DNA of 64,000 nt from Mesostigma viride (Eukaryota > Streptophyta > Mesostigmatophyceae > Mesostigmatales > Mesostigmataceae). Of the stretch, positions 36,432 to 48,088 are shown in pieces. A model generated the notes under the pieces. The model had not been told where the DNA came from, ran no database searches, and saw only the letters and a program-made list of their open reading frames with translations. The number at the start of each line of letters is the position of its first letter. Positions within the stretch are counted from its first letter, which is position 1. The translations under genes and the position numbers were made by a program. The stretch covers positions 679,635 through 743,634 of the forward strand of contig RPFO01000744.1 of NCBI GenBank assembly GCA_009746045.1. The letters run 5' to 3'.

Positions 36432-36598
36432 TAATTAATTAATTAATAGACACGTGACTGCGTCACGTGAGGCTGTCGTGAGCATAAGTCCTCAGTGGGA
36501 GGGGAACATGGGATGGAATGGATGGTATAAGCTATCTAGGTCCTAGTTACAGGGGTGTGGGCACCGCGGCCCGAATCGCTATGAAGGCCGACGTAGAT
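36419..36598 (-). mobile_element. 154-bp LINE 3' fragment with perfect 13-bp target duplication
   Basis: GGCCGACGTAGAT occurs at 36,419-36,431 and again at 36,586-36,598. Between them is (TTAA)n, the CACGTGAC hairpin (36,451-36,469) and about 115 bp matching the 3' end of the 32-kb LINE. This is a strongly 5'-truncated insertion, minus orientation, into the C-terminal codons of an ORF1-like gene. The uninterrupted sequence can be seen in the related copy at 56,215-56,260. Confidence 0.85.
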
Positions 36599-36931
36599 GG
36601 CCGCCCCCTTCCAGTATACCGGCTGCCCCGCCTTGGTCTGCCGGAGCTGGAGGTAGGTCGGCCATAGCTCCCGTCGCCGTTGTTGCTGCGCCAGGGTCAA
36701 GTCGTCATCAAGGGTGAAGAGAGTCTTCTCGAGCCGCTTGCGGCGTCTGAGAAAAGAAATCTTGTCCGCCGGGGTCTTAAAGGTGAGGAGGAGCGGGGGC
36801 GGCCCTGCCTTACCCCGCGCGCGGGGAAGGCGTTGGGCAGCCAGCTCGATCTCACCGTTAAGGCCCATGCGACCAAGGATTTCTCTCTCAAACGCACGCA
36901 AAAGCTTCTCGGAATTCTCACCTGCCTCCAT
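36598..36931 (-). CDS. ORF1-like C-terminal domain, copy B
   Basis: The reading frame starts MEAGENSEKLLRAFEREILG and contains GKAGPPPLLLTF, FTLDDDLTLAQQQRRRELWP and PVYWKGA. These match the RRM end and C-terminal domain of the ORF1-like protein at 10,159-12,190. The C terminus is cut by the LINE fragment at 36,432-36,585. The ATG lies ten bases after the stop of the RT/zf-RVT fragment, but the first residues align with internal positions of the longer copies, so this is probably a 5'-truncated copy rather than a complete gene. Confidence 0.6.
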
Positions 36932-36940
36932 CTTGAAAGG

Positions 36941-37610
36941 CTAATAGGGCGTGTTATTAGACCAGGGAAGCCAGTGGACCTGAGTCATGTCGCCGTGAGG
37001 CATAATGGTGAATACCTGGTTACGGCCCAGTAGATCATGAAAAAGCTGGAGCGGGCTGGGCTTGTCGTTATTGGGCCCTGGGTCCCACACCCTGTGTTGT
37101 TCCTGAGCCAACAGCCAGTATCGGCGCATAGCCGCATTCCATAGGTATATAAAGCGCCGGACTACGCCGCCGCGGGTATACTCCTCGCGGGCATTAAAGA
37201 CTGTCTCGTTGCGTATGGTCCAGATCGCGTATAGCATAGCAGTGCGCAGCCATATCCATTCTGCTTGCCGGGAAGATGAAAGCTCGGTCCCGGACCGGGT
37301 GTGCCAGCAATACCGAAAATGATGGTACGCACGCTAATTCCCGGGGAGATTGGGTGGCGATGCCGTCCATGCAGCCCAAATGTTAATGAGCCACTTCCAA
37401 ACCCCTGGGAGATTACAGAAAAGCCGGAACCGGTGCTCAATGGTTTCACTAGGGTGCGTGCACATGCATGATGCATCATGACCAAAACTTCCTCAACGAT
37501 TCCTCAATCCTCTACCCATGCCATCTGGGCGGCCTACTTATTCCAGGTAAATAGGTGTACGTTTATTCCAAATATAGCCAGTAGTTAATCCCTGCTAAGC
37601 CTAGGGCGGC
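36941..37610 (-). mobile_element. LINE ORF2 C terminus (zf-RVT region)
   Basis: Minus-strand translation shows a Cys/His cluster (SCMCTHPSETIEHRFRLFC, about 37,470-37,410) followed by LYAIWTIRNETVFN. This is the standard zf-RVT ending of plant-type L1 LINE ORF2 proteins. The two blocks lie in different frames, so the copy is broken at least once. The RT itself is absent (5' truncation near 37,610). Confidence 0.65.
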
Positions 37611-37639
37611 CTACTTATTGCGGATAGTTATACTCCTTG

Positions 37640-37937
37640 GCGGAACGTACGAAACACCAACGCAACTAGAGAAAATTTTCAGTGACGAAACTGTAGTACC
37701 GTGTACCCAAGCAAAATGTAGTAGGACTTCGCGAAATTCACGTTCGGAATTTTTCCCCGCAAGATTCCCCCGCAAGATTCCCCCGCATGATTCCCCCCGC
37801 TAGGTTCAGGCTCCAGTCGATGCTCGCCAAATGGCGCAAAAAAAGAAACATATGTTAAAATCAACGGTGCGAATCCTCGTTACCGCTCGGGTAACATTCT
37901 CACTCATTTCGCGTCTCCTACGAACCGTATTGTAGTG
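37640..37937. mobile_element. Partial CACTA-type miniature element, inverted relative to 9680
   Basis: About 298 bp match 9680-9976 in reverse orientation, including the terminal CACTACAATACGGTTCG at 37,937 and the thrice-repeated GGGGGAATC motif. The inner part is missing, apparently lost at the LINE boundary near 37,620. Confidence 0.7.
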
Positions 37938-38965
37938 GTCGGTAGTATCCGCCAACTGCCAAGTGCCAACTACTGTAGTCATAAGCCGTCATGATGAGTG
38001 GGGATCGAGGGCCTCCAGTCAACCCCGTGATGACACGTGGGATATACTGTAGTACATCATGTCATGTGTATTCGGACGGCTCCAAAATACTGCAGTCTAA
38101 ATACTGTGAAGTTAGAAGTCTAGTCAGTTATACGCGCCGGCCCTACTATTAGCCCTTCCGTCACCTGTCACCTTCAATACCGGTGTGTGACTACCTTCAT
38201 TTTGGATTTGCTGATACTGACTCATTTCCCATTTCACCTCTCTGGTCTATAATTGGATAATAAATATACCCATTTCCCCGAAAGTTATAAGTCTCCGTTG
38301 TACTGAGTTCGGCCAACCCTACTGCCCAGACCAGACCTTAGCATGTGGATGTGATCCCGGGTTCGAGGGTTCATTCGGCCGGGGGTCAACATAAGGCGTG
38401 AAAACAGGGGTGAATGGCTCTACTAAAAAAATGTACTAATTTGCACTAAAGAAGTAAGTAAGGATAATCGAAAGTACTGTTCTGAACTACTTTTAACTTA
38501 GATTGCCGAAATCCTATCCGACCCAACTTAAAAGGCGTATCAAACTTAATGCTTGAATGACTGAACTAGCACCCGCCGTCGCCAGCCGTACCACCAATCG
38601 CCTGCATTTCGCGCGGAAAGTCACGTGCTGGCTGCTGTAAAGTGTTCGCGGGACGGCGTAACAAGGAACATGCAGGTTACCGCAGAGATCTCGCGTCGCG
38701 CGCAAGCGCGGGGGCCATCGCAACAAAAGGAAAACCACGAAGGAGGGCGGCCGCTTCCGGCCACGTCGACACGTGGAGACACTTCAACTTCGCTCTATCT
38801 TAACTGCTGGCAAGGGCTTTGACGCTGTGGCCTCGTGCCTGGTTGTCTTTGCAAACAAAACGTCACTCCCGAGTGACCGACCGGCGCTAGACTTCATGTT
38901 TACACGGGCGTCGACCTCCATTTCAGCGTTGTCTTGAAGGCCTTCCCTTTTCAAATCGCTCGCAA
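37938..38965. other. Intergenic and promoter region of the ATPase gene
   Basis: No gene is seen. The last 300 bp before 38,966 should contain the ATPase promoter and 5' leader, but no TATA box or named site stands out. A B-box-like GGTTCGAGG at about 38,358 lacks the rest of a tRNA. Confidence 0.4.
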
Positions 38966-41900
38966 ATGCCGAAAGGTGTTGTCCATAGACTGCCTCCGCC
39001 CCCTCCCGGGCCACCGCCGTCCCAGGACGCCAAAGTGCAAGAGGTCGTGGCCGCTATGGTAGCAGAGCTCCGGAGGGTTAACGGGCCAATATTGATGAAA
39101 GACCTCATGGTAGTCCCTCAAGTGCAGCGGCTGTCCTGCAACAATCATGTGAAGCTGAAGCCTCTTTTCCAAAGAAAAGAGTTTTACGTGAATGGGGGTT
39201 ATGTCTCGCTGGTTCCCGGTTTCATTGCTGACAGCTATCCTGTTGACGTAAGAACTGCCGCACCATCGGCGAACGGCGTGAGCGAAGTCCCGAACTCGAG
39301 GCCAGGCCCGGTGCTGCCCAATTCCTCTGCTAAAGGTCCCGCCGCGATGCCAAAGAACAAATCAAACAACAAGAAGCCGGCGTTTGAAGTCGTCCCGGTC
39401 GAAATGAGGGAGGTGACCAACTTGCGGGACCAGTTCGAGCGCATGCATGCAAGCCAGGCGCAGACATCCGCAGCTCATGATGCGGCACTCCGCGAGCGGG
39501 GCGGGCTGGGCATCCTGGAAGCTTTCACACTGCCGCACAACGAGATCTTCATGGCCGAGGACACGGCGCGCGCCGCCGCCAGTAAGGACGCCATGCTATT
39601 GGACGAGACCCACGTCCAGGAGCACCGACAGTGGGGCCTCCTTGGCACCAACGTGGCAGACAACGCCAACATCTACCTGAACACCAGCTCGCCCTTCTGT
39701 GCTGTCACCGTGGGTGTCCAGGGTGCTGGCAAATCCCACAGCCTCGCCACGATCATCGAATCCTGCGCGCTCCACTTCCCGCCCGTGTCATCCGTCAGCA
39801 TCCCCCTGTCCACACTGGTGTTTCACTACGTAAGTGCGAGCCGTGAGGTTGAGGGTGAAATGTTGAGGCACTGGCTAGCCGCAGGTGCTATCTAGTACTT
39901 TTGCGATACGCTATCTGTTTATTTATCTTGTTCCTCTTTGTGGTTTATTTAATAAAGCGTATATCATTTCTTTTCTTTTCTTATTAATATCTTATTGCTA
40001 TCTGGTCCATGTTAGTCCTGTTGCTTGTCCTCCCTCATCGCAACGTGGCAGCATACTCCTTGCACATGTCCACGACAGCATGAGACAATAATTATTTTAG
40101 GAAATATATACTTAGTATATGTGATTATCATAGTGAAATGATACTGTGAACGCTATTGCCAATGCTATTTATATCATATAGGTTTGGGGATGTTGTACCA
40201 ACTGCCAGGAATAGGCTGGGCATGCGATAAGTTCCCGGAATTTGTGGCCAGACGAGCGTGCTGCGCGGTACGGAGGGTCTTTAGAAGAGAGTCTACAGGA
40301 ACTTTGGTCCACAAGGACTAAGACTCGGAGGGCGGTCGTGCGACTATCGATTATACCCGTAAGTAATCTAGAGTAAGCAGTAATACATACTTCTGGTAGC
40401 GTATCACCGTTTTCATGGTCAGATTTGGTAGTATCGTCGCACGTTGTGGGAAAACGCCTCACTCCCTTCACGCCATCATCTCCACAACAGGGGTGCCGTG
40501 AAGAACCGTAGCATCCCCCGTCTACTTCATTTCATCTCTATCCTCTTGAGGCAGGGGCGCGGCTCCAAGCGATCATCGGAAACTTTCCATCCCAACCAAG
40601 TGGGCCGCGCATGCCCTCACGTCATTTCTGCCCTCGCGCTAGCTCTGCCACCATGGCGCCTGTCATCCTTACCCCTCACGTTTTTCTCAAGCCCTTTCTC
40701 ATAAGTTCATTTGCATCCTGTGATCGCGATCTCCATCCCATCCCGTGACCTCTCATCTCGCCAGGACGCCCTCTTGTGTCATGTAAGGGATGTGGGTAGT
40801 GGCTTGATCTAACAATATGTCCGATATCCAGCCTGTGGCATTTCATCTTGGTCCTTGGCCTGAGTCGGCAGGACACCCTCTTGTTAGCATCCGTGTGATG
40901 AAACTGATATGGGTGGATGATGCGGATTTCCTACTTTCCAACCCATCACTCTATGTGCTGTATATGCCGCATGCTATACACCTGACACTAGGGGTTATGC
41001 GTATATACGGGTTATGCTGGTTATCTCCTTGATACTAGTGTATACAGTATACCATGGCCCTACTGCTCGGCAGGGTGGGTGGAAGCGGCTCGGGGTCTCC
41101 CACCTCGAGCAGCACGTAAAGATGTGCTCACGATCAATTAGAGTGAAAGCAGAGAATCGCTTGGTCATGGGCGGTTAGAGATATGGCATGATAGGAGTTA
41201 ATTTTGCTGGCCATGCACGAGGAGTAAATTTTGCTGGCCATGCACGCAAGGTCCCATGGCACGTGATCTTTCACCCCACCAGGACTCTAATCGTCTCGCA
41301 TTCCCTCTCTTTGCAACCACGTAGCCACGCACCTCTTGTTAGCTTACGCCTTGACTGCCAAGCATACCATCCGTCACAGTATGGCTTGATCAAGTATGTG
41401 GCATCGCCATGACCCTCGTCAGGAGACAGACCTAAGATATGGCCCACCGCTTCACGGCCTTCCCTTCCCTGCCAGGACACCGGCCAGTCTTAACCCAGGG
41501 TGCTCCACATCCAACTTTTCACACTACGGCATGATCCCTTATTCATCCCATTTGCTCATGGCACACTCTCTTCCCTGCCCCTCGGACACCGACCTAGCAT
41601 CCAGCTTGTCACTTTATGGCTTGATCTTCCACCTCACCAGGACACAGACTTAACACCCGACCCGCCACACGATGGCTTAGTTTTGGAAGAAACAGACAGC
41701 TGCGCATCATCTAAGTGCTTCAAGTTGTGTTATCGAAAGTTTGTCAACCGTGAATTCGATTTTCCTTCACGCCACCAGGACACGGACCAAGCCAATTTCT
41801 GCGAGGCGGCGATGCTGAGCTGTCCCAACCGCGGCCTCGCGTCCCGCCTCGCGCCTGGAGAGGGGGGCGTCCCCGTGTCCCTGCCCGCCATCCAGAAGCT

Positions 41901-44900
41901 GGTGGTGCTGGTGTCTCCCTCCTTCTACCGCCAGCGGTCCAAGTTTTACCACGCTTGGGAGAACACGCGCGTGTACCCGCTGCTGTTCACATGGCGCACG
42001 ATCAACGCGACAATGCTCAAGTCGCTCATGCAGGTGGGTGCGCGCATGTACTGTAGGGGACGAGCGGAGAGGGGGAGAAGTCGCGCGTTTGCCCGGTGCT
42101 GTTCACATGGCACCCGATTAACGCGACCATGCGCATGCAGGTGGGTTGGCATATATAGCGAGGTCACATGTGTGTGTGTGTGTGTGTGAACATTTGTGCA
42201 CGTGTGCGCAGGAAGGGAGGGGAATGGGGAGGAAATGGGTGTTTGATTTGGTTTGTCAATCAAGCATGCTCAAGTCCCTCGTGCAGGTGGGTGGGTGGGT
42301 GGGTGAAGAGTGGAGGACTGGCCAGAGAGAGCGGGAAGAAATGTGTGTGTGTGTATGTGGTAGTGTTCAATTATAACACAGTCAACTAGTCTTGAATTAA
42401 TCCTGTGCTGATTCTTAAAATATTGTAAGTGACGATGTTCAAGAGCACATATATTTCTCTCCAATACTGTATTATGTGCCTGTGTTTATCATGCCCCATT
42501 TTACTTGTACCTTGCTTTTTGCATGCCCATCGTCCCCCCCCCCCCCCAACCTACCCACCCACCACCTCACCCCCATTTTATCGCCCCCATCTTGTTGCCC
42601 GCCGCTTATTGCTCCCTGCAGGTGGACGTGAGCGATTCCCCGCCGCTGTACGTGGGCGCGCTGTTCGACCTCCTTCGCAAGCTTCAGAAGCAGGACATGT
42701 ACCCGACGTTTGAGTCATTCAAGAACGCGCTGCTGCAGGTGAGGGGTGCTGTGTGGACGTATATTAGTATAGTGCACGCTACAGTGACCTGGGGCTGGGG
42801 CGTGCTTCAATGAATACTCATGCTTCAGAAGCAAGACGTGCATCCGACGTTTAATGCGAACGGATGCACTGCTGGAGGTGAGCATTGCTCAGCGAATGGA
42901 GTACACAATTGCTATACTGCTGCACAGTGTACACAATTGCTATACTACTGCATATAGTGTACACAATTGCTGGAGTGTTTATTATGTTTGTGGGTAGGAA
43001 TCCGTGAAAATCTATGCGTTTGGGGTCACGCAGCACCAACTGATGCTGCTGTATGCATATTGCCTCCCAGGATAGACAAACATCAACATGAGGTCTGTGC
43101 CTGCCATCCTCTAGCAGTCATGTGATTTATAGTGTGTTTCGATGTCCGCGTGATCAAGCTACGTCGGTTGCGACCCTGTTATCTCTCCTCCCCTTTTCCT
43201 TCTTCATCTTTCCTTTCATTTCTCCCTAGTTATACCCCCCATCTTTCCTTTCATTTATCCCTAGTCATACCCCCATCTTTCCTTTCGTTTCTCCTGTGTT
43301 TTATGCTCCTCATCATTCCCTTCATCATCCCCTGTTTCCTGGTCTTCGCGCACACCTACTCACCTCCACCCCCTTCAAGAAAACATGGCCTCCACCCCCC
43401 CTTCCCTACCTGACACGCACATGCACGCTCACAACGGCACCTCCCCCCATCCCCCCCCCCCCCCCCGAAACAATAATGAATCAGATGGACTTCACGCCCG
43501 CCCAGCTGGCCCCCCTGGCGCTCCGCCTCCAGCTCGTCGAGTCGCTCCTCGCCGAGTCCCCCGAGAACGCCGACCTGACCGAGCGCGTGGAGCTGCGTGA
43601 CGTGTGCGAGAGCGGGACGGTGGTCATCGCCGACCTGACGGATCCCATGATGACCGTGGCCGAGGCGTGCGGCGTGTTCAAGGTGCTGCTGGACAACTTT
43701 CGGTCGTTGGAGCTGAGCCCGCAGAGCACGGGGAAGCTGATTGTCTTTGACGAGGCGCACAAGTACTTGACGGGGGGGAGCTCCGCGTCACTCAACGAGC
43801 TCAGCAGCACCGTGGTACGTGGGCGCGGCCGGATCTTGAGGTATTTGGTCACCAAGCTAGATAATGTGGTGATGGCATTGACCGAGCGCAGCAGCACCGT
43901 GGTACGTGGGCACGGCCGGATCTTGAGGTATTTGGTCACCAAGCTAGATAATGTAGTGATGGCATGGACCGAGCGCAGCAGCACCGTGGTACGTGGGCAC
44001 GGCCGGATCTTGAGGTATTTGGTCACCAAGCTAGATAATGTGGTGATGGCATTGACCGAGCGCAGCAGCACCGTGGTACGTGGGCGCGGCCGGATCTTGA
44101 GGTATTTGGTCACCAAGCTAGATAATGTAGTGATGGCATGGACCGAGCGCAGCAGCACCGTGGTACGTGGGCGCGGCCGGATCTTGAGGTATTTGGTCAC
44201 CAAGCTAGATAATGTAGTGATGGCATGGACCGAGCGCAGCAGCACCGTGGTACGTGGGCTGGGCGTTTCATATGTTATGGTGAATGTGATGATTGTAAAA
44301 TAGTTACCGGAGTGGTGAGTGGCAGGCATTAGGAATTTTTTTCAGCTCAGCAGCACCGCGGTGGGTTGGGAATAAAATATTTCAAAATTGGATTTGACTG
44401 AACAAATCAATAAGTATTGCAGGTGGTGGATCTTGCGCATGTAGCAGCACCGCGGTGGGTGGAGGTAGGCATCGTGGCTGGAACATTGGTATCGCACTAG
44501 TAAATGACTATGGCTGGTTATGGTCATTTCGTTAGTCGTGTAAGTCATCGTGGCTGGAACCTTGGTATCGCACTAATAAATGACTATGGCTGGTTATGGT
44601 CATTTCGTTCGTCGTGAAAGTCATCGTGACTGGAACCTTGGTAACGCACTAATAAATGACTATGGCTGGTTATGGATTAACTTCGTGCGCTGCCGTTGGG
44701 GAGCTGCAGAGCCCAGATGATGGGCATGGCCTTGATGGGATTGACCATCATTGTTTGGGTGATGTCAGGCACGAGCAGGCGCAGAAGCACCGAAATAAGT
44801 GGGCTGGGAGTTATTATGGGATTGGTTCCATGGGTTCCTCTAGTCCTGGTAGATGCAACTGTGATAAAACTCTTGCTGCATGCAACAAGGTCAGCACTCT

Positions 44901-46017
44901 GGTGGGTGGGTGCGAGGGCAAGGAATGATTGTCGATGCTTGGGTAGTTTTACTTATCTATGATGCGGGCGAGCGGAATAGAAGCAGCGTGGTAGATAGCA
45001 ACAGGGCAAGTGCGGCTAGGCGAGAGCATGCCACCCTTGTCACCGGTAGTAAGCGTTTTCCCTGGCAGGTGCCAGCATGCTGCAAGCCGTTTCCTGGGAC
45101 AAGGGACAAGACATCACATAACATCTCGTGGCATCGCATGTCAGCCACCACCTACTTCCTGATGAGCCGGTAGATGGCCACCACCTAGGTGCTTGATGTC
45201 GCCAGATTCATGTGCCAAAGATTTTATGGAAACCAAGGGGGGCTGCTGTGCGAGGCCGTAATAGTGTATCAAAGCATACCTGCTGGAGCACCCCGCGGCA
45301 TAAATATGGTTCCATGCCACATTGCCTCATGAGGGTGTCCCCTGAGGACCTGGGGGTCTCTTTGCAAAAGTCAACGCTGGGTCAACCCAGCGGGGCTTAT
45401 ATGCCACCAGGATGGTCAAGCTAGTAGCGCTCTAGAGGCTAGCTAGTAGCATGCTTGGTTTGCTGAGCTTTCCCTCGTTTAGTGCCGTTCCCCGTCCCTC
45501 TCCCCGCGCTCCTCCCTCCCCCTCCGTTTTCTTTTTCCCGCTTGCTTCCCGCATCCCCTTTCTCACTCCCATGGTCACTTCTCCTCTGGCCCCCTCCCTC
45601 TCCTTGTCTACTCCCGCCCCCGCCCCCCCCCCCTAATCTACCTGTCCCCTGCCCCCTTGTCCCCCCCCCTTGCCCCCCCAGGTGGAGCTCGTGCGCCAGA
45701 TGCGCCACCACGGCATGCGCATCATGATCAGCAGCCAGTCGCCCATGACCCTCCCCGACGAGCTCCTTGAGCTGGCCTCGTTATGCATCGTGCACCGGTT
45801 CCAGTCCTGGGACTGGTTCGTGCGCCTCAAGCGCAAGATCAACTTCAGCGACGCGGCATTCCAGCACATACTGGAGCTGCCCACCGGCAACGCGCTCGTC
45901 TTCTGCCACCGGTGGCCGTACCATGAAGATAACGAGCTGGGGAACGGCGTGCGGGAGCTGCGCATGCGGCAGCGGCTCACGTCCGACGGCGGGCGGTCCA
46001 AGATCGTGCTGCCGTGA
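38966..46017 (+). CDS. HerA/FtsK-like P-loop ATPase, 5 exons
   Basis: Exons: 38966-39829, 41779-42033, 42622-42738, 43485-43814, 45682-46017; 634 codons including stop, all junctions in phase 0. A Pro-rich start is followed by a winged-helix-like N-terminal segment (about 22-90) and a charged linker. The ATPase core has Walker A GVQGAGKS (250-257), Walker B KLIVFDEAHKYL (DEAH about 501-504), and the sensor-like ISSQSPMTLPDELLELAS (about 538-555), where HerA-type proteins have STQ-P--P. Related proteins are, to my knowledge, found in fungi and protists and largely uncharacterised, so a role in DNA or RNA metabolism is only an inference. The 633-residue model matches the usual single-core HerA layout with an N-terminal extension. 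TGTAA at 46,613 suggests a roughly 600-nt 3' UTR. The gene is convergent with the heat-shock gene. Confidence 0.8.
40760..41785 (+). repeat. Decayed tandem copies of the ATPase exon 2 acceptor
   Basis: The real junction (CGCCACCAG, then GACACGGACC) starts at 41,779. Related CC(A/T)(C/G)NCAG-GAC(A/G)C segments start at about 41,641, 41,586, 41,476, 41,423, 41,283, 40,872 and 40,765, most with a C/T-rich run before. Several keep AG and GACAC-GACC. A CATGGCTTGATC-type spacer (GGCATGATC, GGCTTGATC) recurs between them. Confidence 0.7.
42020..42300 (+). repeat. Copies of the ATPase exon 2 end plus donor
   Basis: The real end (ATGCTCAAGTCGCTCATGCA G, then GTGGGT) is at 42,033. Copies end at 42,140 (GATTAACGCGACCATGCGCA TGCAG, GTGGGT) and 42,286 (ATGCTCAAGTCCCTCGTGCA G, GTGGGT). 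Both keep a consensus donor. Confidence 0.8.
42165..42195. repeat. TG dinucleotide run
   Basis: About ten TG repeats in the intron after ATPase exon 2; a second short run is at 42,341-42,355. Confidence 0.8.
42690..42890 (+). repeat. Duplicated ATPase exon 3 end plus donor
   Basis: The real segment (CTTCAGAAGCAGGACATGTA CCCGACGTTT ... CTGCTGCAG, then GTGAGG, ending 42,738) has a copy (CTTCAGAAGCAAGACGTGCA TCCGACGTTT ... CTGCTGGAG, then GTGAGC, ending 42,877) 139 bp downstream. Confidence 0.85.
43803..44460 (+). repeat. 87-bp tandem array of the ATPase exon 4 end plus donor
   Basis: CAGCAGCACCGTG, then GTACGT, occurs at the real donor (43,814) and at 43,901, 43,988, 44,075, 44,162 and 44,249, exactly 87 bp apart. 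Older copies with CACCGCG, then GTGGGT, lie at 44,360 and 44,454. The unit is 29 codons with no stop in the exon frame, so the exon 4 frame stays open to about 44,303. Confidence 0.9.
44468..44675. repeat. 80-bp tandem repeat in the last ATPase intron
   Basis: Units with CATCGTGGCTGGAACCTTGG and AATAAATGACTATGGCTGGT recur about 2.7 times after the donor array. Confidence 0.75.
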
Positions 46018-47580
46018 TGAGCTGGATGGATGGCTGCCCTCCAATCTATAAAGAACTGCCTGGCTGGGATTTTTTAGGCGAGTTTGCAAGGCTTATGATT
46101 GGGGAGGCTGCCGTGACAGTTAGCGGTAGCGATTGAGGGGACGTGGCCTTAAAACCGTGGGTGGAGGGGTGGATCCCAGCAAGAACGTGACCTACCCCTT
46201 CAGTACGTGACCTACCCCCCCCCAGAGCCTCTGTAGCCTGGGGGTCAGTTAGGCACTTCCTGGTTGTTGACAAAGGCTTCTTTAAGATGATTCGAAAGGC
46301 CGATGGATTCACAAGGTTGCTGTGACCGGCAGCATGGGGAGGGCCGGCCTGTTGTTGGTCGATGATGGCGCCGATGCTTAAGGCGGCCTGTTGAATATTT
46401 GCATGGCTGCCTCTATACCACTTCGCGGGGCCTATGGGTTGAATGGGTTTCTAGCGTGACCGGCGTGATGACAGCCTTGCGCAAACGGACTGTCACTGAT
46501 TCGGAAGACTGCCGTGACTGGGTTCAATTTTATGGATGAATGATGCGGCCATACTGTGACCCATGTTATGTGATGGGGTGCTGCCATCGCCGGCTTGGGT
46601 TGTTGATTTATCTGTAATGCTGCACCTGCCCTCGATCATCGGCTGATCGGTAATGGTGCCATGATCCGGCTTGGTTTGCCTCGGGACAACGGCCTTTGCT
46701 GGTAGTTGTATGTCTTTTTTGTACCATATAAACCGCTGGTTATTGTACGATTACAGTTGCTACTGCTAGTGTCAAACCAGCTGACACCTGTCGGGCATCC
46801 AAACAACTGCGGCTATATTTTCAGTAACATATCAATAGATCTACGTACTTTTTACATGTATTTGTGCAGTTGGTGATCGAAGCCACGCAAGTGTCTGACA
46901 GCATGTATAAAACTACATGGGTTGCTGGGGTGGCCGCCATTGCGACAACATCATACTAGTAGCATGAGTTTAGTAGTTAGTAGCATGATTTTCAGCATCT
47001 GCTGCAAATCATTCCAGATGAAACTAAATTATACTACCATTTTATCAATTTTAGGCTGTGTATGACACTTCATCAATTTGAGTGTTTGAAAATGGATCTT
47101 TTATTCAATAAACTTTAAGTTGAATACTTCAATAAATAAGGTTTTCCTTGTCTGAAGTTTCTACATTCCTGTGATGACCACGCTGACAACCTAGGTGGCG
47201 GCTAATATCTGCTAAAAACGTCAGCGAGCAGGGCCTGATGCTACCTAAACAAAATTTGCACTGTACAATTTACCCACCGCAGTTCTAGCGGGCAGCGCTT
47301 GTAAAAACTACCGAAGCATACATGACAGAGGTCGTGCTTTAGAAAAGTGGTACGGCCAGGTGTGGCGAAAACTTATTGCACTTTGTACATGACTGGCCAT
47401 CATCGACGACATTGACAGCTGTCACTGTCAGGAACCGGCAGCAGAACTGGGGGCGCACGACTTGGTGGAATCGGCCAAGCCTCGTCGCGTTTTGAAACCA
47501 ATTTCGGCCACGGCTCGGGGAGATGAACTGGGCCGAAAACCTTGAAGCAGACCCACGGTGAGCATCTGGACGCAGCATTA
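46018..47580. other. Region between the convergent ATPase and heat-shock genes
   Basis: Contains the probable ATPase 3' UTR (TGTAA at 46,613-46,617). No other gene is seen. Loose internal repeats (GCTGCC, GGCGGCCTGTTGA) suggest decayed tandem sequence at 46,060-46,700. Confidence 0.4.
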
Positions 47581-47585
47581 TTACA
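47581..47585 (-). terminator. TGTAA poly(A)-type signal of the small heat-shock gene
   Basis: TGTAA on the minus strand, about 63 nt after the stop codon at 47,648. Confidence 0.4.
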
Positions 47586-47647
47586 ACATGGTTACTGCAG
47601 CGACCTGCCGTGCGGCTAGCCCCAGGCCAAATCAGCGTGCATGCCGT

Positions 47648-48088
47648 TTACATGATGGCAATGTCGGTGGTCTTCGCTCGTTCCGCCGGAGGCAGCTTGG
47701 GAACCGTGATCGTCAGCACGCCGTCGACGCACTTGGCTCCAATTTTCGAGGTGTCGGCATTCTGCGGCAGCCTGAACATCCGTTCGAACCTCCCGGAGCT
47801 CCTTTCGACCAGGTGGTATTTCTCGTCTTCCTTCACCTCCTCCCGGCTGCGCTCCCCGCTGATGCTCAGCATGCGACCCTCCTTGAGCTGCACCTTGACG
47901 TCCTCTTTCCGCATGCCAGGCAGGTCGGCGTGGAAAATGTACGAGTCGGGCTTCTCGATCACGTCCACCGCGCTCTTCATGTTCAGGAGAGCCTTCATGT
48001 CGTCCTGGTAGGATTTCGGCAGGTCAAAATTTACGAGGGCTCCGAACGGGCTGGCGAAGAATGGGTCGTTGAACAGAGACAGAGCCAT
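47648..48088 (-). CDS. HSP20: Small heat-shock protein (HSP20/alpha-crystallin), intronless
   Basis: 146 residues, close to the 140-160 usual for plant and algal cytosolic class proteins. The N terminus is short and Phe-rich (MALSLFNDPFFASPFG). The alpha-crystallin domain runs from about residue 38 (VIEKPDSYIFHADLPGMRKE) to CVDGVLTITVPKL near 128, containing the consensus G-V-L of strand 9. The C-terminal tail ends DIAIM with an I-x-I motif, used for oligomer contacts. It acts as an ATP-independent holdase, probably in the cytosol because no targeting peptide is seen. The start at 48,088 is chosen because conservation begins there; the in-frame upstream codons lie between TATA box and ATG and look like leader. 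Confidence 0.
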   Translation of the reverse strand: MALSLFNDPFFASPFGALVNFDLPKSYQDDMKALLNMKSAVDVIEKPDSYIFHADLPGMRKEDVKVQLKEGRMLSISGERSREEVKEDEKYHLVERSSGRFERMFRLPQNADTSKIGAKCVDGVLTITVPKLPPAERAKTTDIAIM